This document shows positions 35,703 through 49,400 of a stretch of DNA of 64,000 nt, in pieces. The stretch is from Acanthornis magna (taxonomy: Eukaryota > Chordata > Aves > Passeriformes > Acanthizidae): NCBI GenBank assembly GCA_036785705.1, contig JAWUZG010000970.1:62001-126000 (forward strand), in the 5' to 3' direction. The notes beneath the pieces were generated by a model. That model saw only the letters and a program-made list of their open reading frames with translations, was not told the DNA's origin and did not search any database. Each line of letters opens with the position of its first letter. Positions within the stretch are counted from its first letter, which is position 1. Both the position numbers and the translations under genes were made by a program.

Positions 35703-38012
35703 CTACGTGGAGAATACATTCTCCACGCACGCTACCTTCTCCGGGCGCTGCAGCTGCACGAGTTTTGTAAGACTAAAGCTGGGGCAAAGTGTTTCTCTCT
35801 CTCTCTCGCTCCCTCTCTCTCTGCACATTGTCCCCGTGTGCCGGTGCTGCCAGAACATCGTAGCAGCGACAAACATCCTTTGGAGATGAGCCTGCATGCT
35901 GCTATGCGTGCCGGTGCAGTTTGGATGTGAAATGCAGGGTGCACAGCAGCTCCGCGTTCTCCGGCACCTCGCTTCGGCTTCTAGCCGCCTAAGACGCACC
36001 TTCGCCGGCTAGGCGCTCTTAGCTCGCAAAGCGCGAGAAAGAAGCGCACGGCTCTCTGCGGTCCGGCACAGATGCGAACAGAAGAAGCTACGTGGAGAAT
36101 ACATTCTCCACGCACGCTACCTTCTCCGGGAGCTGCAACTGCACGAGTTTTGTAAGACTAAAGCTGGAGCAAAGTGTTTCTCTCTCTCTCTCGCTCCCTC
36201 TCTCTCTGCACGTCGTCCCCGTGTGCCGGTGCTGCCAGAACATCGTAGCAGCGACAAACATCCTTTGGAGATGAGCCTGCATGCTGCTATGCGTGCCGGT
36301 GCAGTTTGGATGTGAAATGCAGGGTGCACAGCAGCTCCGCGTTCTCCGGCACCTCGCTTCGGCTTCTAGCCGCCTAAGACGCACCTTCGCCGGCTAGGCG
36401 CTCTTAGCTCGCAAAGCGCGAGAAAGAAGCGCACAGCTCTCTGCGGTCCGGCACAGATGCGAACAGAAGAGGCTACGTGGAGAATACATTCTCCACGCAC
36501 GCTACCTTCTCTGGGCGCTGCAGCTGCACGAGTTTTGTAAGACTAAAGCTGGAGCAAAGTGTTTCTCTCTCTCTCTCGCTCCCTCTCTCTCTGCACGTCG
36601 TCCCCGTGTGCCGGTGCTGCCAGAACATCGTAGCAGCGACAAACATCCTTTGGAGATGAGCCTGCATGCTGCTATGCCTGCCGGTGCAGTTTGGATGTGA
36701 AATGCAGGGTGCACAGCAGCTCCGCGTTCTCCGGCACCTCGCTTCGGCTTCTAGCCGCCTAAGACGCACCTTCGCTGGCTAGGCGCTCTTAGCTCGCAAA
36801 GCGCGAGAAAGAAGCGCACGGCTCTCTGCGGTCCGGCACAGATGCGAACAGAAGAGGCTACGTGGAGAATACATTCTCCACGCACGCTACCTTCTCCGGG
36901 CGCTGCAGCTGCACGAGTTTTGTAAGACTAAAGCTGGAGCAAAGTGTTTCTCTCTCTCTCTCGCTCCCTCTCTCTCTGCACGTCGTCCCCGTGTGCCGGT
37001 GCTGCCAGAACATCGTAGCAGCGACAAACATCCTTTGGAGATGAGCCTGCATGCTGCTATGCCTGCCGGTGCAGTTTGGATGTGAAATGCAGGGTGCACA
37101 GCAGCTCCGCGTTCTCCGGCACCTCGCTTCGGCTTCTAGCCGCCTAAGACGCACCTTCGCCGGCTAGGCGCTCTTAGCTCGCAAAGCGCGAGAAAGAAGC
37201 GCACGGCTCTCTGCGGTCCGGCACAGATGCGAACAGAAGAGGCTACGTGGAGAATACATTCTCCACGCACTCTACCTTCTCCGGGAGCTGCAACTGCACG
37301 AGTTTTGTAAGACTAAAGCTGGAGCAAAGTGTTTCTCTCTCTCTCTCGCTCCCTCTCTCTCTGCACATTGTCCCCGTGTGCCGGTGCTGCCAGAACATCG
37401 TAGCAGCGACAAACATCCTTTGGAGATGAGCCTGCATGCTGCTATGCGTGCCGGTGCAGTTTGGATGTGAAATGCAGGGTGCACAGCAGCTCCGCGTTCT
37501 CCGGCACCTCGCTTCGGCTTCTAGCCGCCTAAGATGCACCTTCGCCGGCTAGGCGCTCTTAGCTCGCAAAGCGCGAGAAAGAAGCGCACGGCTCTCTGCG
37601 GTCCGGCACAGATGCGAACAGAAGAGGCTACGTGGAGAATACATTCTCCACGCACGCTACCTTCTCCGGGCGCTGCAGCTGCACGAGTTTTGTAAGACTA
37701 AAGCTGGGGCAAAGTGTTTCTCTCTCTCTCTCGCTCCCTCTCTCTCTGCACATTGTCCCCGTGTGCCGGTGCTGCCAGAACATCGTAGCAGCGACAAACA
37801 TCCTTTGGAGATGAGCCTGCATGCTGCTATGCCTGCCGGTGCAGTTTGGATGTGAAATGCAGGGTGCACAGCAGCTCCGCGTTCTCCGGCACCTCGCTTC
37901 GGCTTCTAGCCGCCTAAGACGCACCTTCGCCGGCTAGGCGCTCTTAGCTCGCAAAGCGCGAGAAAGAAGCGGACGGCTCTCTGCGGTCCGGCACAGATGC
38001 GAACAGAAGAGG
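35703..38012. repeat. Six 385-bp monomers repeating the upstream block
   Basis: Monomers at 35703, 36088, 36473, 36858, 37243 and 37628. The first three repeat 31859-33013. 37243 and 37628 match 33784 and 34169 (gagctgcaactgc with actctacc and atgcgtgcc, then the common subtype), now one monomer closer, so one monomer was lost or gained between the copies. 36473 and 36858 are nearly alike and may be a local single-monomer duplication. Confidence 0.78.
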
Positions 38013-39161
38013 CTACGTGGAGAATACATTCTCCACGCACTCTACCTTCTCCGGGAGCTGCAGCTGCACGAGTTTTGTAAGACGAAAGCTGGAGCAAAGT
38101 GTTTCTCTCTCTCTCTCACTCCCTCTCTCTCTGCACATCGTCCCCGTGTGCCGGTGCTGCCAGAACATCGTAGCAGCGACAAACATCCTTTGGAGATGAG
38201 CCTGCATGCTGCTATGCCTGCCGGTGCAGTTTGGATGTGAAATGCAGGGTGCACAGCAGCTCCGCGTTCTCCGGCACCTCACTTCGGATTCTAGCCGCCT
38301 CAGACGCACCTTCGCCGGCTAGGCGCTCTTAGCTCGCAAAGCGCGAGAAAGAAGCGGACGGGTCTCTGCGGTCTGGCACAGATGCGAACAGAAGAGGCTA
38401 CGTGGAGAATACATTCTCCACGCACTCTACCTTCTCCTGGAGCTGAACTTGCACGAGTTTTGTAAGTCTAAAGCTGGAGCAAAGTGTTTCTCTCTCGCTC
38501 CCTTTCTCTCTGCACGTCGTCCCCGTATGCCGGTGCTGCCAGAACACCGTAGCAGCGACAAACATCCTTTGGAGATGAGCCTGCATGCTGCTATGCCTGC
38601 CGGTGTAGTTTGGATGTGAAATGCAGGGTGCACAGCAGCTCCGCGTTCTCCGGCACCTCGCTTCGGCTTCTAGCCGCCTAAGACGCACCTTCGCCGGCTA
38701 GGCGCTCTTAGCTCGCAAAGCGCGAGAAAGAAGCGCACGGCTCTCTGCGGTCCGGCACAGATGCGAACAGAAGAGGCTACGTGGAGAATACATTCTCCAC
38801 GCACGCTACCTTCTCCGGGCGCTGCAGCTGCACAAGTTTTGTAAGAATAAAGCTGGGGCAAAGTGTTTCTCTCTCTCTCTCGCTCCCTCTCTCTCTGCAC
38901 ATTGTCCCCGTGTGCCGGTGCTGCCAGAACATCGTAGCAGCGACAAACATCCTTTGGAGATGAGCCTGCATGCTGCTATGCGTGCCGGTGCAGTTTGGAT
39001 GTGAAATGCAGGGTGCACAGCAGCTCCGCGTTCTCCGGCACCTCGCTTCGGCTTCTAGCCGCCTAAGACGCACCTTCGCCGGCTAGGCGCTCTTAGCTCG
39101 CAAAGCGCGAGAAAGAAGCGCACGGCTCTCTGCGGTCCGGCACAGATGCGAACAGAAGAGG
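38013..39161. repeat. Three monomers entering the 8-monomer HOR
   Basis: Monomers at 38013 (385), 38398 (379) and 38777 (385). 38398 has ccctttctctc, gtatgccgg, acaccgtag and ggtgtagttt and matches 41851 closely. 38777 carries private changes cacaagttttg and gtaagaataaagc and has no counterpart in the next unit, so the 38398-to-41851 spacing is nine monomers instead of eight. Confidence 0.82.
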
Positions 39162-42100
39162 CTACGTGGAGAATACATTCTCCACGCACGCTACCTTCTC
39201 CGGGCGCTGCAGCAGCTCGAATTTTGTAAGACTAAAGCTGGGGCAAAGTGTTTCTCTCTCTCTCTCGCTCCCTCTCCCTCTGCACATTGTCCCCGTGTGC
39301 CGGTGCTGCCAGAACATCGTAGCAGCGACAAACATCCTTTGGAGATGAGCCTGCATGCTGCTATGCCTGCCGGTGCAGTTTGGATGTGAAATGCAGGGTG
39401 CACAGCAGCTCCGCGTTCTCCGGCACCTCACTTCGGCTTCTAGCCGCCTAAGACGCACCTTAGCCGGCTAGGCGCTCTTAGCTCGCAAAGCGCGAGAAAG
39501 AAGCGCACGGCTCTCTGCGGTCCAGCACAGATGCGAACAGAAGAGGCTACGTGGAGAATACATTCTCCACGCACGCTACCTTCTCCGGGCGCTGCAGCTG
39601 CACGAGTTTTGTAAGACTAAAGCTGGGGCAAAGTGTTTCTCTCTCTCTCTCGCTCCCTCTCTCTCTGCACATTGTCCCCGTGTGCCGGTGCTGCCAGAAC
39701 ATCGTAGCAGCGACAAACATCCTTTGGAGATGAGCCTGCATGCTGCTATGCCTGCCGGTGCAGTTTGGATGTGAAATGCAGGGTGCACAGCAGCTCCGCG
39801 TTCTCCGGCACCTCGCTTCGGCTTCTAGCCGCCTAAGACGCTCCTTCGCCGGCTAGGCGCTCTTAGCTCGCAAAGCGCGAGAAAGAAGCGGACGGCTCTC
39901 TGCGGTCCGGCACAGATGCGAACAGAAGAAGCTACGTGGAGAATACATTCTCCACGCACTCTACCTTCTCCGGGAGCTGCAGCTGCACGAGTTTTGTAAG
40001 ACGAAAGCTGGAGCAAAGTGTTTCTCTCTCTCTCTCACTCCCTCTCTCTCTGCACATCGTCCCCGTGTGCCGGTGCTGCCAGAACATCGTAGCAGCGACA
40101 AACATCCTTTGGAGATGAGCCTGCATGCTGCTATGCCTGCCGGTGCAGTTTGGATGTGAAATGCAGGGTGCACAGCAGCTCCGCGTTCTCCGGCACCTCA
40201 CTTCGGCTTCTAGCCGCCTAAGACACACCTTCGCCGGCTAGGCGCTCTTAGCTCGCAAAGCGCGAGAAAGAAGCGGACGGCTCTCTGCGGTCCGGCACAG
40301 ATGCGAACAGAAGAGGCTACGTGGAGAATACATTCTCCACGCACGCTACCTTCTCCTGGAGCTGAACTTGCACGAGTTTTGTAAGTCTAAAGCTGGAGTA
40401 AAGTGTTTCTCTCTCGCTCCCTTTCTCTCTGCACGTCGTCCCCGTATGCCGGTGCTGCCAGAACATCGTAGCAGCGACAAACATCCTTTGGAGATGAGCC
40501 TGCATGCTGCTATGCGTGCCGGTGCAGTTTGGATGTGAAATGCAGGGTGCACAGCAGCTCCACGTTCTCCGGCACCTCACTTCGGCTTCTAGCCGCCTAA
40601 GACGCACCTTCGCCGGCTAGGCGCTCTTAGCTCGCAAAGCGCGAGAAAGAAGCGCACGGCTCTCTGCGGTCCGGCACAGATGCGAACAGAAGAGGCTACG
40701 TGGAGAATACATTCTCCACGCACTCTACCTTCTCCGGGAGCTGCAACTGCACGAGTTTTGTAAGACTAAAGCTGGAGCAAAGTGTTTCTCTCTCTCTCTC
40801 ACTCCCTCTCTCTCTGCACATTGTCCCTGTGTGCCGGTGCTGCCAGAACATCGTAGCAGCGACAAACATCCTTTGGAGATGAGCCTGCATGCTGCTATGC
40901 CTGCCGGTGCAGTTTGGATGTGAAATGCAGGGTGCACAGCAGCTCCGCGTTCTCCGGCACCTCGCTTCGGCTTCTAGCCGCCTAAGACGCACCTTCGCCG
41001 GCTAGGCGCTCTTAGCTCGCAAAGCGCGAGAAAGAAGCGCACGGCTCTCTGCGGTCCGGCACAGATGCGAACAGAAGAGGCTACGTGGAGAATACATTCT
41101 CCACGCACGCTACCTTCTCCGGGCGCTGCAGCTGCACGAGTTTTGTAAGACGAAAGCTGGAGCAAAGTGTTTCTCTCTCTCTCTCACTCCCTCTCTCTCT
41201 GCACATTGTCCCCGTGTGCCGGTGCTGCCAGAACATCGTAGCAGCGACAAACATCCTTTGGAGATGAGCCTGCATGCTGCTATGCCTGCCGGTGCAGTTT
41301 GGATGTGAAATGCAGGGTGCACAGCGGCTCCGCGTTCTCCGGCACCTCGCGTCGGCTTCTAGCCGCCTAAGACGCACCTTCGCCGGCTAGGCGCTCTTAG
41401 CTCGCAAAGCGCGAGAAAGAAGCGCACGGCTCTCTGCGGTCCGGCACAGATGCGAACAGAAGAGGCTACGTGGAGAATACATTCTCCACGCACGCTACCT
41501 TCTCCGGGCGCTGCAGCTGCACGAGTTTTGTAAGACTAAAGCTGGGGCAAAGTGTTTCTCTCTCTCTCTCGCTCCCTCTCTCTCTGCACATTGTCCCCGT
41601 GTGCCGGTGCTGCCAGAACATCGTAGCAGCGACAAACATCCTTTGGAGATGAGCCTGCATGCTGCTATGCCTGCCGGTGCAGTTTGGATGTGAAATGCAG
41701 GGTGCACAGCAGCTCCGCGTTCTCCGGCACCTCGCTTCGGCTTCTAGCCGCCTAAGACGCACCTTCGCCGGCTAGGCGCTCTTAGCTCGCAAAGCGCGAG
41801 AAAGAAGCGCACGGCTCTCTGCGGTCCGGCACAGATGCGAACAGAAGAGGCTACGTGGAGAATACATTCTCCACGCACTCTACCTTCTCCTGGAGCTGAA
41901 CTTGCACGAGTTTTGTAAGTCTAAAGCTGGAGCAAAGTGTTTCTCTCTCGCTCCCTTTCTCTCTGCACGTCGTCCCCGTATGCCGGTGCTGCCAGAACAC
42001 CGTAGCAGCGACAAACATCCTTTGGAGATGAGCCTGCATGCTGCTATGCCTGCCGGTGTAGTTTGGATGTGAAATGCAGGGTGCACAGCAGCTCCGCGTT

Positions 42101-42229
42101 CTCCGGCACCTCGCTTCGGCTTCTAGCCGCCTAAGACGCACCTTCGCCGGCTAGGCGCTCTTAGCTCGCAAAGCGCGAGAAAGAAGCGCACGGCTCTCTG
42201 CGGTCCGGCACAGATGCGAACAGAAGAGG
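39162..42229. repeat. 8-monomer HOR, copy 1 (3068 bp)
   Basis: Monomer starts 39162, 39547, 39932, 40317 (379), 40696, 41081, 41466 and 41851 (379). Marks shared with the next unit: a changed cgaattttg in the first monomer with a cttagccgg ending; gtccagcac before the second; gacacacc ending the third; ggagtaaag and ccctttctctc in the fourth; cctcgcgtcgg in the sixth. The first monomer also has a private cagcagctcg substitution cluster near 39211. Confidence 0.9.
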
Positions 42230-44533
42230 CTACGTGGAGAATACATTCTCCACGCACGCTACCTTCTCCGGGCGCTGCAGCTGCACGAATTTTGTAAGAC
42301 TAAAGCTGGGGCAAAGTGTTTCTCTCTCTCTCTCGCTCCCTCTCTCTCTGCACATTGTCCCCGTGTGCCGGTGCTGCCAGAACATCGTAGCAGCGACAAA
42401 CATCCTTTGGAGATGAGCCTGCATGCTGCTATGCCTGCCGGTGCAGTTTGGATGTGAAATGCAGGGTGCACAGCAGCTCCGCGTTCTCCGGCACCTCACT
42501 TCGGCTTCTAGCCGCCTAAGACGCACCTTAGCCGGCTAGGCGCTCTTAGCTCGCAAAGCGCGAGAAAGAAGCGCACGGCTCTCTGCGGTCCAGCACAGAT
42601 GCGAACAGAAGAGGCTACGTGGAGAATACATTCTCCACGCACGCTACCTTCTCCGGGCGCTGCAGCTGCACGAGTTTTGTAAGACGAAAGCTGGGGCAAA
42701 GTGTTTCTCTCTCTCTCTCGCTCCCTCTCTCTCTGCACATTGTCCCCGTGTGCCGGTGCTGCCAGAACATCGTAGCAGCGACAAACATCCTTTGGAGATG
42801 AGCCTGCATGCTGCTATGCGTGCCGGTGCAGTTTGGATGTGAAATGCAGGGTGCACAGCAGCTCCGCGTTCTCCGGCACCTCGCTTCGGCTTCTAGCCGC
42901 CTAAGACGCACCTTCGCCTGCTAGGCGCTCTTAGCTCGCAAAGCGCGAGAAAGAAGCGCACGGCTCTCTGCGGTCCGGCACAGATGCGAACAGAAGAGGC
43001 TACGTGGAGAATACATTCTCCACGCACTCTACCTTCTCCGGGAGCTGCAGCTGCACGAGTTTTGTAAGACGAAAGCTGGAGCAAAGTGTTTCTCTCTCTC
43101 TCTCACTCCCTCTCTCTCTGCACATCGTCCCCGTGTGCCGGTGCTGCCAGAACATCGTAGCACCGAGAAACATCCTTTGGAGATGAGCCTGCATGCTGCT
43201 ATGCCTGCCGGTGCAGTTTGGATGTGAAATGCAGGGTGCACAGCAGCTCCGCGTTCTCCGGCACCTCACTTCGGCTTCTAGCCGCCTAAGACACACCTTC
43301 GCCGGCTAGGCGCTCTTAGCTCGCAAAGCGCGAGAAAGAAGCGGACGGCTCTCTGCGGTCCGGCACAGATGCGAACAGAAGAGGCTACGTGGAGAATACA
43401 TTCTCCACGCACTCTACCTTCTCCTGGAGCTGAACTTGCACGAGTTTTGTAAGTCTAAAGCTGGAGTAAAGTGTTTCTCTCTCGCTCCCTTTCTCTCTGC
43501 ACGTCGTCCCCGTATGCCGGTGCTGCCAGAACATCGTAGCAGCGACAAACATCCTTTGGAGATGAGCCTGCATGCTGCTATGCGTGCCGGTGCAGTTTGG
43601 ATGTGAAATGCAGGGTGCACAGCAGCTCCGCGTTCTCCGGCACCTCGCTTCGGCTTCTAGCCGCCTAAGACGCACCTTCGCCGGCTAGGCGCTCTTAGCT
43701 CGCAAAGCGCGAGAAAGAAGCGCACGGCTCTCTGCGGTCCGGCACAGATGCGAACAGAAGAGGCTACGTGGAGAATACATTCTCCACGCACTCTACCTTC
43801 TCCGGGAGCTGCAACTGCACGAGTTTTGTAAGACTAAAGCTGGAACAAAGTGTTTCTCTCTCTCTCTCGCTCCCTCTCTCTCTGCACATCGTCCCCGTGT
43901 GCCGGTGCTGCCAGAACATCGTAGCAGCGACAAACATCCTTTGGAGATGAGCCTGCATGCTGCTATGCCTGCCGGTGCAGTTTGGATGTGAAATGCAGGG
44001 TGCACAGCAGCTCCGCGTTCTCCGGCACCTCGCTTCGGCTTCTAGCCGCCTAAGACGCACCTTCGCCGGCTAGGCGCTCTTAGCTCGCAAAGCGCGAGAA
44101 AGAAGCGCACGGCTCTCTGCGGTCCGGCACAGATGCGAACAGAAGAGGCTACGTGGAGAATACATTCTCCACGCACGCTACCTTCTCCGGGCGCTGCAGC
44201 TGCACGAGTTTTGTAAGACGAAAGCTGGAGCAAAGTGTTTCTCTCTCTCTCTCACTCCCTCTCTCTCTGCACATTGTCCCCGTGTGCCGGTGCTGCCAGA
44301 ACATCGTAGCAGCGACAAACATCCTTTGGAGATGAGCCTGCATGCTGCTATGCCTGCCGGTGCAGTTTGGATGTGAAATGCAGGGTGCACAGCAGCTCCG
44401 CATTCTCCGGCACCTCGCGTCGGCTTCTAGCCGCCTAAGACGCACCTTCGCCGGCTAGGCGCTCTTAGCTCGCAAAGCGCGAGAAAGAAGCGCACGGCTC
44501 TCTGCGGTCCGGCACAGATGCGAACAGAAGAGG
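42230..44533. repeat. 8-monomer HOR, copy 2, six matching monomers
   Basis: Monomers at 42230, 42615, 43000, 43385 (379), 43764 and 44149 match 39162-41465 one for one at 3068 bp. Exception: 43000 has caccgagaaac where its partner 39932 has cagcgacaaac, so that stretch may have been converted from another subtype. The match ends at 44534, which has gagctgcaactgc where a true seventh monomer would have cgctgcagctgc. Confidence 0.88.
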
Positions 44534-46452
44534 CTACGTGGAGAATACATTCTCCACGCACGCTACCTTCTCCGGGAGCTGCAACTGCACGAGTTTTGTA
44601 AGACTAAAGCTGGGGCAAAGTGTTTCTCTCTCTCTCTCGCTCCCTCTCTCTCTGCACATTGTCCCCGTGTGCCGGTGCTGCCAGAACATCGTAGCAGCGA
44701 CAAACATCCTTTGGAGATGAGCCTGCATGCTGCTATGCGTGCCGGTGCAGTTTGGATGTGAAATGCAGGGTGCACAGCAGCTCCGCGTTCTCCGGCACCT
44801 CGCTTCGGCTTCTAGCCGCCTAAGACGCACCTTCGCCGGCTAGGCGCTCTTAGCTCGCAAAGCGCGAGAAAGAAGCGCACGGCTCTCTGCGGTCCGGCAC
44901 AGATGCGAACAGAAGAGGCTACGTGGAGAATACATTCTCCACGCACGCTACCTTCTCCGGGCGCTGCAGCTGCACGAGTTTTGTAAGACTAAAGCTGGGG
45001 CAAAGTGTTTCTCTCTCTCTCTCGCTCCCTCTCTCTCTGCACATTGTCCCCGTGTGCCGGTGCTGCCAGAACATCGTAGCAGCGACAAACATCCTTTGGA
45101 GATGAGCCTGCATGCTGCTATGCCTGCCGGTGCAGTTTGGATGTGAAATGCAGGGTGCACAGCAGCTCCGCGTTCTCCGGCACCTCGCTTCGGCTTCTAG
45201 CCGCCTAAGACGCACCTTCGCCGTCTAGGCGCTCTTAGCTCGCAAAGCGCGAGAAAGAAGCGCACGGCTCTCTGCGGTCCGGCACAGATGCGAACAGAAG
45301 AGGCTACGTGGAGAATACATTCTCCACGCACGCTACCTTCTCCGGGCGCTGCAGCTGCACGAGTTTTGTAAGTCTAAAGCTGGATCAAAGTTTTTCTCTC
45401 TCACTCCCTCTCTCTCTGCACGTCGTCCCCGTGTGCCGGTGCTGCCAGAACATCGTAGCAGCGACAAACATCCTTTGGAGATGAGCCTGCATGCTGCTAT
45501 GCCTGCCGGTGCAGTTTGGATGTGAAATGCAGGGTGCACAGCAGCTCCGCATTCTCCGGCACCTCGCTTCGGCTTCTAGCCGCCTAAGACGCACCTTCGC
45601 CGGCTAGGCGCTCTTAGCTCGCAAAGCGCGAGAAAGAAGCGCACGGCTCTCTGCAGTCCGGCACAGATGCGAACAGAAGAGGCTACGTGGAGAATACATT
45701 CTCCACGCACGCTACCTTCTCCGGGAGCTGCAACTGCACGAGTTTTGTAAGACTAAAGCTGGAGCAAAGTGTTTCTCTCTCTCTCTCGCTCCCTCTCTCT
45801 CTGCACATCGTCCCCGTGTGCCGGTGCTGCCAGAACATCGTAGCAGCGACAAACATCCTTTGGAGATGAGCCTGCATGCTGCTATGCCTGCCGGTGCAGT
45901 TTGAATGTGAAATGCAGGGTGCACAGCAGCTCCGCGTTCTCCGGCACCTCGCTTCGGCTTCTAGCCGCCTAAGACGCACCTTCGCCGGCTAGGCGCTCTT
46001 AGCTCGCAAAGCGCGAGAAAGAAGCGCACGGCTCTCTGCGGTCCGGCACTGATGCGAACAGAAGAGGCTACGTGGAGAATACATTCTCCACGCACGCTAC
46101 CTTCTCCGGGCGCTGCAGCTGCACGAGTTTTGTAAGACGAAAGCTGGAGCAAAGTGCTTCTCTCTCTCTCTCGCTCCCTCTCTCTCTGCACATTGTCCCC
46201 GTGTGCCGGTGCTGCCAGAACATCGTAGCAGCGACAAACATCCTTTGGAGATGAGCCTGCATGCTGCTATGCGTGCCGGTGCAGTTTGGATGTGAAATGC
46301 AGGGTGCACAGCAGCTCCGCATTCTCCGGCACCTCGCTTCGGCTTCTAGCCGCCTAAGACGCACCTTCGCCGGCTAGGCGCTCTTAGCTCGCAAAGCGCG
46401 AGAAAGAAGCGCACGGCTCTCTGCGGTCCGGCACAGATGCGAACAGAAGAGG
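44534..46452. repeat. Bridging monomers between the 8-mer and 18-mer HORs
   Basis: Monomers at 44534, 44919, 45304 (379), 45683 and 46068. 44919 ends with ccgtctagg, private here. 45304 has the rare ggatcaaag with tttttctctc. 45683 carries ttgaatgtg. 46068 is preceded by ggcactgatg, a mark otherwise found at 48757, 55674 and 61430 inside the 18-mer, so it is a displaced member of that HOR. No gene is present. Confidence 0.82.
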
Positions 46453-49400
46453 CTACGTGGAGAATACATTCTCCACGCACTCTACCTTCTCCGGGAGCTG
46501 CAACTGCACGAGTTTTGTAAGACTAAAGCTGGAGCAAAGTGTTTCTCTCTCTCTCTCGCTCCCTCTCTCTCTGCACGTCGTCCCCGTGTGCCGGTGCTGC
46601 CAGAACATCGTAGCAGCGACAAACATCCTTTGGAGATGAGCCTGCATGCTGCTATGCCTGCCGGTGCAGTTTGGATGTGAAATGCAGGGTGCACAGCAGC
46701 TCCGCGTTCTCCGGCACCTCGCTTCGGCTTCTAGCCGCCTAAGACGCACCTTCGCCGAGTAGGCGCTCTTAGCTCGCAAAGCGCGAGAAAGAAGCGCACG
46801 GCTCTCTGCGGTCCGGCACAGATGCGAACAGAAGAGGCTACGTGGAGAATACATTCTCCACGCACGCTACCTTCTCCGGGCGCTGCAGCTGCACGAGTTT
46901 TGTAAGACTAAAGCTGGGGCAAAGTGTTTCTCTCTCTCTCTCGCTCCCTCTCTCTCTGCACATTGTCCCCGTGTGCCGGTGCTGCCAGAACATCGTAGCA
47001 GCGACAAACATCCTTTGGAGATGAGCCTGCATGCTGCTATGCCTGCCGGTGCAGTTTGGATGTGAAATGCAGGGTGCACAGCAGCTCCGCGTTCTCCGGC
47101 ACCTCGCTTCGGCTTCTAGCCGCCTAAGACGCACCTTCGCCGGCTAGGCGCTCTTAGCTCGCAAAGCGCGAGAAAGAAGCACACGGCTCTCTGCGGTCCG
47201 GCACAGATGCGAACAGAAGAGGCTACGTGGAGAATACATTCTCCACGCACTCTACCTTCTCCGGGAGCTGCAACTGCACGAGTTTTGTAAGACTAAAGCT
47301 GGAGCAAAGTGTTTCTCTCTCTCTCTCACTCCCTCTCTCTCTGCACATCGTCCCCGTGTGCCGGTGCTGCCAGAACATCGTAGCAGCGACAAACATCCTT
47401 TGGAGATGAGCCTGCATGCTGCTATGCCTGCCGGTGCAGTTTGAATGTGAAATGCAGGGTGCACAGCAGCTCCGCGTTCTCCGGCACCTCGCTTCGGCTT
47501 CTAGCCGCCTAAGACGCACCTTCGCCGGCTAGGCGCTCTTAGCTCGCAAAGCGCGAGAAAGAAGCGCACGGCTCTCTGCGGTCCGGCACAGATGCGAACA
47601 GAAGAGGCTACGTGGAGAATACATTCTCCACGCACGCTACCTTCTCCGGGCGCTGCAGCTGCACGAGTTTTGTAAGACGAAAGCTGGAGCAAAGTGTTTC
47701 TCTCTCTCTCTCGCTCCCTCTCTCTCTGCACATTGTCCCCGTGTGCCGGTGCTGCCAGAACATCGTAGCAGCGACAAACATCCTTTGGAGATGAGCCTGC
47801 ATGCTGCTATGCGTGCCGGTGCAGTTTGGATGTGAAATGCAGGGTGCACAGCAGCTCCGCGTTCTCCGGCACCTCGCTTCGGCTTCTAGCCGCCTAAGAC
47901 GCACCTTCGCCGGCTAGGCGCTCTTAGCTCGCAAAGCGCGAGAAAGAAGCGCACGGCTCTCTGCGGTCCGGCACAGATGCGAACAGAAGAGGCTACGTGG
48001 AGAATACATTCTCCACGCACGCTACCTTCTCCGGGAGCTGCAACTGCACGAGTTTTGTAAGACTAAAGCTGGAGCAAAGTGTTTCTCTCTCTCTGTCGCT
48101 CCCTCTCTCTCTGCACATTGTCCCCGTGTGCCGGTGCTGCCAGAACATCGTAGCAGCGACAAACATCCTTTGGAGATGAGCCTGCATGCTGCTATGCCTG
48201 CCGGTGCAGTTTGGATGTGAAATGCAGGGTGCACAGCAGCTCCGCGTTCTCCGGCACCTCGCTTCGGCTTCTAGCCGCCTAAGACGCACCTTCGCCGGCT
48301 AGGCGCTCTTAGCTCGCAAAGCGCGAGAAAGAAGCGCACGGCTCTCTGCGGTCCGGCACAGATGCGAACAGAAGAGGCTACGTGGAGAATACATTCTCCA
48401 CGCACGCTACCTTCTCCGGGAGCTGAACTTGCACGAGTTTTGTAAGTCTAAAGCTGGAGCAAAGTGTTTCTCTCTCGCTCCCTCTCTCTCTGCACATTGT
48501 CCCCGTGTGCCGGTGCTGCCAGAACATCGTAGCAGCGACAAACATCCTTTGGAGATGAGCCTGCATGCTGCTATGCCTGCCGGTGCAGTTTGGATGTGAA
48601 ATGCAGGGTGCACAGCAGCTCCGCGTTCTCCGGCACCTCGCTTCGGCTTCTAGCCGCCTAAGACGCACCTTCGCCGGCTAGGCGCTCTTAGCTCGCAAAG
48701 CGCGAGAAAGAAGCGCACGGCTCTCTGCGGTCCGGCACTGATGCGAACAGAAGAGGCTACGTGGAGAATACATTCTCCACGCACGCTACCTTCTCCGGGC
48801 GCTGCAGCTGCACGAGTTTTGTAAGACGAAAGCTGGAGCAAAGTGTTTCTCTCTCTCTCTCGCTCCCTCTCTCTCTGCACATTGTCCCCGTGTGCCGGTG
48901 CTGCCAGAACATCGTAGCAGCGACAAACATCCTTTGGAGATGAGCCTGCATGCTGCTATGCCTGCCGGTGCAGTTTGGATGTGAAATGCAGGGTGCACAG
49001 CAGCTCCGCATTCTCCGGCACCTCGCTTCGGCTTCTAGCCGCCTAAGACGCACCTTCGCCGGCTAGGCGCTCTTAGCTCGCAAAGCGCGAGAAAGAAGCG
49101 CACGGCTCTCTGCGGTCCGGCACAGATGCGAACAGAAGAGGCTACGTGGAGAATACATTCTCCACGCACGCTACCTTCTCCGGGCGCTGCAGCTGCACGA
49201 GTTTTGTAAGACGAAAGCTGGAGCAAAGTGTTTCTCTCTCTCTCTCACTCCCTCTCTCTCTGCACATCGTCCCCGTGTGCCGGTGCTGCCAGAACATCGT
49301 AGCACCGAGAAACATCCTTTGGAGATGAGCCTGCATGCTGCTATGCCTGCCGGTGCAGTTTGGATGTGAAATGCAGGGTGCACAGCAGCTCCGCGTTCTC

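Noticed and set aside
38843..38852. aataaa polyadenylation-like signal in the monomer at 38777
   Set aside because: It arises from a single substitution (gtaagaataaagc for gtaagactaaagc) in one monomer and has no gene context.
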